A stretch of 7,669 bases of DNA from Hyphomicrobiales bacterium (GTDB lineage Bacteria; Pseudomonadota; Alphaproteobacteria; Rhizobiales; Devosiaceae), in the NCBI GenBank assembly GCA_028290345.1, contig JAQGKB010000245.1:1-7669 (forward strand). The letters are read 5' to 3'. The position numbers and the translations under genes were made by a program. The first letter of the stretch is position 1. Every line of letters starts with the position of its first letter. A model generated the notes under the pieces. It did not search any database, was not told the DNA's origin, and saw nothing but the letters and a program-made list of their open reading frames with translations. This document shows, one piece after another, positions 1-5,419 of this stretch.

Positions 1-173
1 AGGCCTTCGACCAGGGCTATCTCAACCACATGGGCATCGAATGCGTGAATTTCGGTCCCTCCGAATACCGCTTCGCCCACACCGACCTCGATATGGCCTC
101 GGTCGCGCGCACCTGCCGGGCCGCGCAAATCTACAGCCGCGCCGTGCTGCGCTACCTTGCGGATCAGCCGTGA
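1..173 (+). CDS. M20-family metallopeptidase/deacylase, C-terminal end (partial)
   Basis: The open frame starting at base 3 runs into the window already coding and stops at TGA 171-173, giving the last 56 residues of a longer protein. The segment FGPSEYRFAHTDLDM resembles the C-terminal part of M20 peptidases (the ArgE/DapE/carboxypeptidase G2 family), where a glycine-rich stretch is followed by a histidine that binds the second metal ion. The tail then forms a helix (ARTCRAAQIYSRAVLRYL) as usual in the family. Members are cytoplasmic di-zinc hydrolases that cleave N-acyl or peptide bonds of amino acids. The gene ends 43 nt before the RidA-family gene and points the same way, so it is probably the upstream member of the same operon. 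The substrate cannot be told from this piece, and the start and first metal-binding motifs lie outside the window. Confidence 0.75.
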   Translation, partial: AFDQGYLNHMGIECVNFGPSEYRFAHTDLDMASVARTCRAAQIYSRAVLRYLADQP

Positions 174-205
174 GTGCGCATCGCCAGCCGTTTTGCCATT
201 GCGTC

Positions 206-210
206 AGGAG
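206..210 (+). promoter_or_regulatory. Shine-Dalgarno site of the RidA-family gene
   Basis: AGGAG lies 6 nt before ATG 217. It settles the start of the RidA-family gene at 217 rather than at the in-frame TTG at 157, which has no ribosome site and lies inside the upstream peptidase gene. Confidence 0.8.
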
Positions 211-216
211 ACGAAC

Positions 217-612
217 ATGAACGCAGAAGATAATCCGCCGATCGAGCGCTTCCCCGGCCGGCCCGGCCGGTCCTATTCACCACTCGTCAAGGCGGCGCCC
301 CTAATCTATACCGCCGGCTATACCGGGTTTCGGCCGGATGGCAGCGTGCCGGACGAGATCGAGGAGCAATTGCGCATCATCTTCGAACGCGCCGCGACGA
401 ACTTGGCCAAAGCCGGCTCGTCCCTGAAGCATGTGCTGCTGGCCACCGTTTACCTGACCGATCAGGCTCGCGACCGCGTCAAGCTCGACGAGATCTTCGG
501 GGAAATGTTCGAGGGCGCCTTCCCGGCGCGCTGCTGCGTCGAGGTCAAGGCGCTGAGCGACCCAGCCAAGCGAGTGGAAATCCAGTTCGTAGCGGTAACC
601 GCCGGCGGCTGA
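217..612 (+). CDS. RidA/YjgF/YER057c/UK114-family enamine/imine deaminase
   Basis: The 131-residue product matches the usual length of the small, soluble, trimeric Rid family. Members hydrolyse reactive enamine/imine intermediates such as 2-aminoacrylate, which PLP enzymes and amino-acid oxidases release. Recognisable parts are the N-terminal strand and AGYTGFRPDG turn, the helix EEQLRIIFERAATNLAKAG, the strand VLLATVYLTD, and the C-terminal signature FPARCCVEVKAL followed by VEIQFVAV. The arginine of PARCCVEV (residue 104) corresponds to the carboxylate-binding arginine of active RidA, and the glutamate of VEIQ to its partner acidic residue, so deaminase activity is plausible. It sits 43 nt after the M20 peptidase and 39 nt before the gamma-glutamyltransferase-family gene, suggesting one transcript and a role in amino-compound catabolism. 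Which Rid subgroup it belongs to was not determined, so no gene symbol is given. Confidence 0.9.
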   Translation: MNAEDNPPIERFPGRPGRSYSPLVKAAPLIYTAGYTGFRPDGSVPDEIEEQLRIIFERAATNLAKAGSSLKHVLLATVYLTDQARDRVKLDEIFGEMFEGAFPARCCVEVKALSDPAKRVEIQFVAVTAGG

Positions 613-651
613 CAACCACGATTTCGAACTGAGCCCAGTAGAAAGCACCCC

Positions 652-2247
652 ATGTTCCCGAACTACTCCTTCGAACCCGGTTATCCCGTCCAGCGCGTGC
701 CAGTGCTGGCGCGCAACATGGTTGCCACTTCACAGCCGCTGGCGGCCCAGGCGGGTCTGCGGATGCTCGCACGGGGCGGCAATGCGGTTGATGCCGCTCT
801 CGCCGCCGCTATCACCCTCACGGTCGTCGAACCCACCGGCAACGGCCTCGGCAGCGATGCCTTCGCTATCGTCTGGGACGGGCAAAGGCTCGAAGGCCTC
901 AACGCCTCGGGGCGCTCCCCGGCGGGCTGGACACCCGAGCGCTTTGCCGGGCTCGAGGCAATGCCGGACCGGGGCTGGGAGAGCGTCACCGTGCCGGGAG
1001 CGGTATCCGCCTGGATCGCCCTGTCGCGACGCTATGGCCGATTGCCATTTACCGCGCTCTTCGCGCCCGCCATCGATTATGCCGAGAACGGCTTTGCCCT
1101 GACGCCGCAGATTGCCGGGCTGTGGAGCGGCGGCGGAGCGCTGCTGGCAAAACAGCCGGGGTTTGCCGAGCATTTCCTGCCCAACGGCCGGCCCCCGGCG
1201 GCCGGCGAACTCATCCGCAATCCGGCCCTGGCCAAATCGCTGCAGCTGATTGCCGAAACCGAAGGCGAGGCGTTCTACCGCGGCGTCCTGGCTGACCGCA
1301 TCGTTGCATTTGCCAAGGAGCACGGCGCCAGCCTCTCAGCCGACGATCTCGCCACCCACGAGGCCGATTGGTGTGGCACGATCTCCACGCGCTTCAAGGA
1401 CATCGAGCTGCACGAGATACCACCCAACGGCCAGGGTATCGCCGCACTCATGGCGCTCGGCATGCTGGCGGGCACCGGCATCGAGGATCTGCAGCCCGAT
1501 AGCGTCGAGGCGCTCCATCTGCAGATCGAGGCCATGAAGCTGGCGCTGGCCGATTCCGACCGTCACATCGCCGACCCGGCGGCGATGCGGGTAGATACCG
1601 CCGCCATGCTTGACCCCTCCTACCTCGCTTCTCGCGCGGCGCTGATCGATCGCCGCGCCGCCGGTGATCCCGGAGCCGGCGCGCCGACTCTCGGCGGCAC
1701 CGTCTATGTGTCGGCGGCCGATGCCGACGGCATGATGGTGTCGTTCATCCAGTCCAATTTTTCCGGCTTCGGTTCCGGCGTCGTGATCCCGGGTACCGGC
1801 ATCCACCTGCAGAACCGCGGCATCGGCTTCACGCTAGAGCCCGGCCACCCCAACCAGGTCGGCCCGCGCAAGCGCCCGTTCCACACCATCATCCCGGGTT
1901 TCGTGATGAAGGATGGTGCACCGTCGATGAGCTTTGGCCTGATGGGCGGGCCGATGCAGGCGCAAGGCCATCTGCAGATGGTGCTCAGGACCCAGCTTTT
2001 CGGACAAAATCCGCAAATGGCCAGCGACGCGCCGCGCTGGCGGGTCGTCGCCGGCCGGCAAGTGGCGCTCGAGGCGGGAATGCACGACGCCACCGTCGCC
2101 GGCTTGCAGGCTCTCGGCCATGAGGTCACGCGCGAGGCACCAGGCCGGAGCTTCGCTTTCGGCGGCGCGCAACTGATCGCCCGGATACCCGGCGGCTATG
2201 TCGGCGGCTCCGATCATCGCAAGGATGGCGCGGCGGTCGGATACTGA
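652..2247 (+). CDS. Gamma-glutamyltransferase-family amidohydrolase (cytoplasmic, YwrD-like)
   Basis: The 531-residue protein spans the whole Ntn-hydrolase fold of gamma-glutamyltranspeptidases. The family self-cleaves at a threonine that becomes the N-terminal nucleophile and then hydrolyses or transfers gamma-glutamyl groups. The large-subunit signature VATSQPLAAQAG...GGNAVDAALAAA is at residues 24-53, followed by PTGNGLGSDAF. The likely cleavage site is GGT|VYVSAADADG, with Thr350 as nucleophile (codon 1699-1701). The oxyanion-type glycine pair is in GLMGGPMQ (about 432-433), and the C-terminus has the usual SDHRKDGAAVG. There is no signal peptide, unlike periplasmic GGT, so it should be cytoplasmic, as the Bacillus YwrD-type branch appears to be. 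Where E. coli GGT has the substrate-binding Ser-Ser, this protein reads PFHTIIP, so the true substrate may not be glutathione. The ribosome site is weak (GAAAG), but the N-terminus fits the family and no better start is seen. It probably closes the M20-RidA operon. Confidence 0.9.
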   Translation: MFPNYSFEPGYPVQRVPVLARNMVATSQPLAAQAGLRMLARGGNAVDAALAAAITLTVVEPTGNGLGSDAFAIVWDGQRLEGLNASGRSPAGWTPERFAGLEAMPDRGWESVTVPGAVSAWIALSRRYGRLPFTALFAPAIDYAENGFALTPQIAGLWSGGGALLAKQPGFAEHFLPNGRPPAAGELIRNPALAKSLQLIAETEGEAFYRGVLADRIVAFAKEHGASLSADDLATHEADWCGTISTRFKDIELHEIPPNGQGIAALMALGMLAGTGIEDLQPDSVEALHLQIEAMKLALADSDRHIADPAAMRVDTAAMLDPSYLASRAALIDRRAAGDPGAGAPTLGGTVYVSAADADGMMVSFIQSNFSGFGSGVVIPGTGIHLQNRGIGFTLEPGHPNQVGPRKRPFHTIIPGFVMKDGAPSMSFGLMGGPMQAQGHLQMVLRTQLFGQNPQMASDAPRWRVVAGRQVALEAGMHDATVAGLQALGHEVTREAPGRSFAFGGAQLIARIPGGYVGGSDHRKDGAAVGY

Positions 2248-2249
2248 GC

Positions 2250-2293
2250 ATCATGTCGCGATCATGTCGCGATCATGTCGACATCATGCGAGG
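2250..2293. repeat. 11-bp tandem direct repeat, about 3.5 copies
   Basis: The unit ATCATGTCGCG occurs at 2250-2260 and 2261-2271, then as ATCATGTCGAC at 2272-2282 and as a degraded ATCATGCGAGG at 2283-2293. It begins two bases after the stop codon of the gamma-glutamyltransferase-family gene and ends before the alpha/beta hydrolase remnant. The unit contains GATC and CATG. The copy number is too small and the period too short for a CRISPR. Slippage or a small set of binding sites would both fit. Confidence 0.85.
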
Positions 2294-2337
2294 CAAGTGT
2301 GAGATCACCGCCTACGGCACCAAGGGCGAAACGGAGG

Positions 2338-2733
2338 TCAGCTGTTCGAGGACAGTCCTGAAGCTGACATGAATGCATCGAGCTCGATATTGAAGCGTCG
2401 CGGCTCTTCGGCGAAGGGGGAATGGCCAGCGGCCGGATAGAGTGCGAAGCGCGAGCCGGCGATCAGGGCATGGGTATATTCTCCAACCGCCGGCGCGACT
2501 ATGCCGTCACGCTCGCCCTGTACCACGAGGGTGGGCACGCGTACCGCCCTCAGGGCCTCCTCATAGTCAAGGCCTCGGCGGACCAGTTGGCGGCGCACGT
2601 ACAGCGGCGTCTGCATGCTTGCCAGGGTAAGGGCTTCGAGTTCTTCAACCGCCGGTTGCCGCTCGAAGCTTGCCTGCACGAACTGCCGAGTGCCTTTGAA
2701 CTGGGTCATCGGATCGTCGCTCGAAAGGTTGCG
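2338..2733 (-). pseudogene. Alpha/beta hydrolase remnant, C-terminal half only
   Basis: Reading the - strand from about 2733 down to the TGA at 2340-2338 gives about 130 residues resembling the C-terminal half of an alpha/beta hydrolase. It begins near NLSSDDPMTQFKG (cap/lid region). It continues through VPTLVVQGERDGIV, with the catalytic-acid Asp at 2506-2508, and SRFALYPAAGHSPFAEEP, with the catalytic His at 2422-2424, ending in a short tail. The N-terminal half with the oxyanion loop and the nucleophile elbow (GxSxG) is absent. Upstream of about 2733 the open frame continues for 53 codons, but that part is only the antisense of the neighbouring CocE remnant, so the frame is an accidental chimera. 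Without the nucleophile the product cannot be an active hydrolase. The frame is still free of stops, which suggests the truncation is fairly recent. The 5' boundary is approximate. Confidence 0.7.
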
Positions 2734-2736
2734 GCT

Positions 2737-3060
2737 GGCTGGCCGCGCGGCTTCGCCCTGAACATCACAGACAGCATATTTCGTTCCCGATACCGCCATT
2801 CGTTCGAGAGCCCGAGCCTGATCGAGGATGGGGAAATCTTCTCCATCATCATCGAACCGTTCGCCACCGCCAACCTGTTCAAAAAGGGTCATCGGATCCG
2901 GCTCGACATTTCATCCAGCAACTTTCCGAAATTCGACGTCAATCCGAACACCGGCGGGCCGGAGGGCCTCGGCCGAAACCGGGTCATCGCCCGCAACACC
3001 GTCTTCTGCGATGCCATCCGGGCGTCGAGACTATGGCTGCCGGTGCTGGAAACGGTGTAG
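2737..3060 (+). pseudogene. CocE/NonD-family hydrolase remnant, C-terminal (PepX_C) domain only
   Basis: The + strand from about 2737 to TAG 3058-3060 encodes about 107 residues of the C-terminal jelly-roll domain found in CocE/NonD and X-Pro dipeptidyl-peptidase hydrolases. The recognisable blocks are ITDSIFRSRYRHSFESP, then LFKKGHRIRLDISSSNFPKF, then DVNPNTG, and the closing RASRLWLPV. Complete CocE/NonD proteins are several hundred residues long and carry an N-terminal alpha/beta hydrolase catalytic domain that is missing here. Upstream of about 2737 the same frame continues open to 2422, but that stretch is antisense to the alpha/beta hydrolase remnant and shows no family resemblance. No convincing start or ribosome site lies near the boundary. 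The remnant converges on the SDR gene, with 34 nt between their stop codons. I call it a 5'-truncated pseudogene. Confidence 0.75.
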
Positions 3061-3094
3061 CGCCGACGGTCGCGCCGCCGTCCATTGCTTCACG

Positions 3095-3832
3095 TCAGGC
3101 CAGCGTACGACCGCCGTTCACCGCAAAGGTCTGTCCAGTGATGAAATTGCCGCCCGGCGAGGCCAGGAAGGCGACCATCGCTCCGATATCGGCCGGCACG
3201 CCGAAACGGTTCATTGCCACATCCTTGCGATAGGCATCGAAGGCTTCTTCGGTCACTTCGGCGTGGCGTTCGACCGGAATGAAGCCCGGCGACACCAGAT
3301 TGACGCGGATGTCGAACGGCCCGAGCTCGCGCGCCCAGGACCGGGTGAGCCCGATCATCGCCGCCTTTGCGCCGACATAAGGCGCAGATCTTGGGTTGCC
3401 GATATCGACGACTTCACTGCCGATACTGACAAGGCAGCCGGATCGCCGCGCTTTCCAATCCGCCACGACCGATTTCAGCAGCAGCAAGGGCGCCTTGACG
3501 CAGAACGTCAGTTGGTCGAGGTGGCTCTGCCATGTCTGATCCTCGATTGATCGTGGATCGTGCGGGCCGATTGCGTTGTTGACCACCACGTCAATCGGGC
3601 CGAGGTCGCTGACGATTGCGGCCACGCCACCCTCCACCGCCGCCTCGTCGGTGACATCGAAGCGATAGGGCCGCGCCGTGCCGCCCGCGGCGCTGATGGC
3701 GGCAACGACCTTTTCCGCCCCCGTCTGGTCGTGCGCATAGTTGACCGCGACCGCATGTCCATCTGCAGCCAGAGCCTTGGCGATGGCGCTGCCGAGACCA
3801 CGTGATGCACCCGTTACGATGGCAACGCTCAT
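3095..3832 (-). CDS. SDR-family NAD(P)-dependent oxidoreductase (FabG-like)
   Basis: The 245-residue product has the length and motifs of a classical short-chain dehydrogenase/reductase, a soluble enzyme that interconverts a carbonyl and an alcohol with NAD(P)H. Visible are the nucleotide-binding TGASRGLG (residues 7-14), the acidic FDVTD (58-62), the NNA motif (85-87), Ser139 in SIGSEV, and Tyr152/Lys156 in YVGAK. SPGFIPV follows (181-187), and the C-terminal GNFITGQTFAVNGG is as in FabG-type enzymes. The catalytic asparagine usually found 28 residues before the serine is a cysteine here (Cys111, FCVKAPL). ATG 3832 is preceded by a strong AAGGAGG at 3840-3846 with 7 nt spacing. The substrate is unknown. 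A FabG role in fatty-acid synthesis is not supported, because no fatty-acid genes are nearby. It lies alone on the - strand, 194 nt from ccdA, so it may have its own promoter. Confidence 0.9.
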   Translation of the reverse strand: MSVAIVTGASRGLGSAIAKALAADGHAVAVNYAHDQTGAEKVVAAISAAGGTARPYRFDVTDEAAVEGGVAAIVSDLGPIDVVVNNAIGPHDPRSIEDQTWQSHLDQLTFCVKAPLLLLKSVVADWKARRSGCLVSIGSEVVDIGNPRSAPYVGAKAAMIGLTRSWARELGPFDIRVNLVSPGFIPVERHAEVTEEAFDAYRKDVAMNRFGVPADIGAMVAFLASPGGNFITGQTFAVNGGRTLA

Positions 3833-3839
3833 GGGAGTT

Positions 3840-3846
3840 CCTCCTT
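3840..3846 (-). promoter_or_regulatory. Strong Shine-Dalgarno of the SDR gene
   Basis: On the - strand, AAGGAGG stands 7 nt before the ATG at 3832. This is the best ribosome site in the window and fixes the SDR start. Confidence 0.8.
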
Positions 3847-4026
3847 GGGAAAATGCTTCTGGTCGATCGACGAGGCGGCCATCCGGCCTCTGGTCATTGG
3901 GTAGGGAAGTCCGAGTACGCGACCCCGAGCCATGACGATTGTGCCGCCGGCAAGCTTAAGACTGTCCCGCTGCTTGAGTCGACGCAAGCGCTTTGGAAGC
4001 GTCGCGAGTGACCGAACAAAATCGAC
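3847..4026. other. Intergenic gap between ccdA and the SDR gene
   Basis: About 180 bases without a supported gene. It must hold the end of the ccdA transcript and any SDR promoter, both on the - strand. I see a hairpin CGACGC/GCGTCG (3980-3985 with 3999-4004, 13-nt loop) shortly after the ccdA stop, and a short GAGGC/GCCTC inverted repeat (3872-3876 with 3886-3890) in the SDR leader. Neither is followed by a T-run, so a Rho-independent terminator is not supported. No clear -35/-10 pair was found. Confidence 0.4.
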
Positions 4027-4743
4027 CTACCGCCCCGGCTCCCAGCCGGTGAGAGCGGCTTCCCAGGCGGGGAAATGATCGAGCAGCACGATCTGCAGGC
4101 TGCGGTCCCAACCAAGCCAGATTGCAACCGCGATGAGGACAAGCAGGCCGCCAAAGACGTACTGGATTAGTTTGGCATGGCTCTGGAACCAACTCAGCCG
4201 CCGCGCCAACTGCCGTCCGCCGATCATCACCGCCGCCATCGGCAGGGCCGTGCCGAGAGAAAACGCCAGCGTGATGGCGATGGCCCCCGGACCGACGGCC
4301 TGGTTCAGTGCCAGGGTGATGACCGACGCCATGATCGGGCCGACGCAGGGGCTCCAGGCGAGACCGAGCCCAAGGCCCACGGTCAGGCCGCCACCGAACC
4401 CGCCCGCCAGGGCGCCCCTTGGCGCAAAAGCGGCAAAGCCGCCGGCCCAACGTTCAAAAGCCAGTTGCAGGGGGGGCACCATGAGCACCAGCCCGAGCAG
4501 CACCAGCACGATGGCGCTCAAGCTCCGGTTCAGATCCGGCGGAACGCCCAGCGTGCGCACCAGATAGCTGAGCGCGAGGGTCGCCGCCGTGAAGGAACCG
4601 ACAAAGCCGACGATGACGCCCCAAGGTCGCGCCTTGCCCTCCTGCGTTGCCGCGCCAAGGATGAGCGGCAACAACGGCAGCACGCAGGGCGACAGGATCG
4701 TGATCACGCCCGCGACAAAGGCGATCGCCAGGCTGAACGCCAT
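4027..4743 (-). CDS. ccdA: CcdA/DsbD-family thiol-disulfide electron carrier (inner membrane)
   Basis: The 238-residue, strongly hydrophobic product has about six membrane segments (near residues 4-30, 42-63, 75-94, 111-145, 152-176 and 192-212). It has the two diagnostic cysteines: Cys20 in ITILSPCVLPLLP and Cys133 in LAWSPCVGP. CcdA-type proteins pass electrons from cytoplasmic thioredoxin across the membrane to periplasmic thioredoxin-like partners, through a disulfide formed by these two cysteines. The partner here is evidently the exported thioredoxin-like protein encoded 12 nt upstream on the same strand. The AGGA ribosome site overlaps the TAG stop of that gene, so the two are likely translationally coupled. 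Cytochrome c maturation is the textbook CcdA role, but no other cytochrome c genes are present. The sulfurtransferase and YeeE genes next door, together with the SoxV-like pairing with a thioredoxin, make a sulfur-metabolism role as likely. Confidence 0.9.
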   Translation of the reverse strand: MAFSLAIAFVAGVITILSPCVLPLLPLILGAATQEGKARPWGVIVGFVGSFTAATLALSYLVRTLGVPPDLNRSLSAIVLVLLGLVLMVPPLQLAFERWAGGFAAFAPRGALAGGFGGGLTVGLGLGLAWSPCVGPIMASVITLALNQAVGPGAIAITLAFSLGTALPMAAVMIGGRQLARRLSWFQSHAKLIQYVFGGLLVLIAVAIWLGWDRSLQIVLLDHFPAWEAALTGWEPGR

Positions 4744-4755
4744 TTTCGGTCGGTC

Positions 4756-5175
4756 CTAGGTGCGGGTGTTGTCGTTGAGGCCGTTGACGCCGCCGCCATT
4801 CCACGATTTTACCGCAGCGCCCTTGGCGTCCAGCAGCACGAACGTATCCTGGTAGGTGACGCCGTATTTCGCCTTGAGCGCCTTTTCCTGGTCGTAGTCG
4901 GCGATCACCAGAGTCAGGTTCGGACGGACATCGTGCCACCGGGCATTGAGATCGGTAACCGTCGCGCGGCAATCGGGGCACCAAGCCGCATAGAAGAAGA
5001 CGATCGTCGTCCCCTTGGCTGCAAGGCCAATGAGCTGCGCCTCGCTCTCGAAACTGACGACCTGGGCCGGAGCGGCGGCAGCCGCCGCTGCGACCGGCTC
5101 CACGGCTGTAGCGATCCCGCCGAGTGGCGCAATCAGCAGGAGGGAGACAAACAGGGGGCGGAGCAGCGCAAACAT
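4756..5175 (-). CDS. Exported thioredoxin-like protein (WCPDC active site)
   Basis: The 139-residue product starts with a signal peptide or membrane anchor (residues 1-24, hydrophobic FVSLLLIAPLG, possible cleavage after ATA). A short alanine-rich linker (29-35) follows, then a thioredoxin fold. The active site TIVFFYAAWCPDCRATV has Cys66 and Cys69. The strand LTLVIADYDQ and the segment KYGVTYQDTFVLLD follow. Where thioredoxins carry the conserved cis-proline before Thr, this protein has Asp110, which should alter substrate handling. ATG 5175 is preceded on the - strand by AAAAGG about 8 nt upstream. It is the first gene of a two-gene operon with ccdA, so it probably works in the periplasm as a disulfide/persulfide reductase re-reduced by CcdA. 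It is divergent from the exported rhodanese. Its natural substrate is unknown; sulfur-carrying proteins or apocytochrome c are candidates. Confidence 0.87.
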   Translation of the reverse strand: MFALLRPLFVSLLLIAPLGGIATAVEPVAAAAAAAPAQVVSFESEAQLIGLAAKGTTIVFFYAAWCPDCRATVTDLNARWHDVRPNLTLVIADYDQEKALKAKYGVTYQDTFVLLDAKGAAVKSWNGGGVNGLNDNTRT

Positions 5176-5419
5176 AGTCGACCTTTTGAAACCAGGAAAC
5201 GAATGCGACCGCGTTCACCCGGCCACCAATTGCCGGCGATTATCTCAGTTGGCTCGCCGAAAGCCTACCGCCCGAAACGGAATTTCATTGCGTACAAAGC
5301 CACTTGGCCCGATGAGAAATTTGTCGAATGTCAAACAATTTGGAAACCTGTCAGCCGCGCCGGGCGACCAGATGTGACAAACTAAGGGCATGCTTTTCTA
5401 TGATACCTCAGGATTTCAA
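5176..5419. promoter_or_regulatory. Divergent promoter region between the thioredoxin-ccdA operon and the rhodanese gene
   Basis: This 244-bp gap separates two divergent gene starts and contains a locally AT-rich island (about 5277-5345) in otherwise GC-rich DNA, so promoters for both directions should lie here. On the - strand a perfect TTGACA occurs (5334-5329) without a convincing -10 at the right distance. An imperfect inverted repeat TTGTC-gaat-GTCAA (5321-5334), flanked by AAATT (5317-5321) and AATTT (5337-5341), could be an operator. No regulator gene is in the window, so shared control is an inference. Confidence 0.5.
5410..5413 (+). promoter_or_regulatory. Shine-Dalgarno that sets the rhodanese start at 5420
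   Basis: AGGA ends 6 nt before ATG 5420. The in-frame ATG at 5390 has AAGGG only 1 nt away, too close to work. Starting at 5420 also puts the signal peptide directly at the N-terminus. Confidence 0.65.

Noticed and set aside
157..216. Upstream extension of the RidA-family gene to a TTG at 157
   Set aside because: It lies within the peptidase gene, lacks a ribosome site, and RidA proteins do not carry such an extension; ATG 217 has AGGAG at ideal spacing.
2250..2293. CRISPR array
   Set aside because: The 11-bp units are directly adjacent with no spacers, and there are no cas genes.
2422..2736. N-terminal part of the + strand frame leading into the CocE remnant
   Set aside because: This part is antisense to the alpha/beta hydrolase remnant and has no CocE resemblance, so it is not counted as coding.
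3065..3082. Bidirectional terminator between the CocE remnant and the SDR gene
   Set aside because: GACGG/CCGTC forms only a 5-bp stem with no T-run on either strand; too weak to call.
4177..5385. Long + strand open frame of 402 codons
   Set aside because: It is antisense to ccdA and the thioredoxin gene, its product is charged and low in complexity with no family features, and both - strand genes have clear motifs. It is a GC-rich shadow frame.
5374..5404. Sigma70-like promoter GTGACA / TATGAT for the rhodanese gene
   Set aside because: The spacing is 19 bp and the transcript would start at about 5411, on top of the ribosome site for ATG 5420, so it would not yield a translatable leader.
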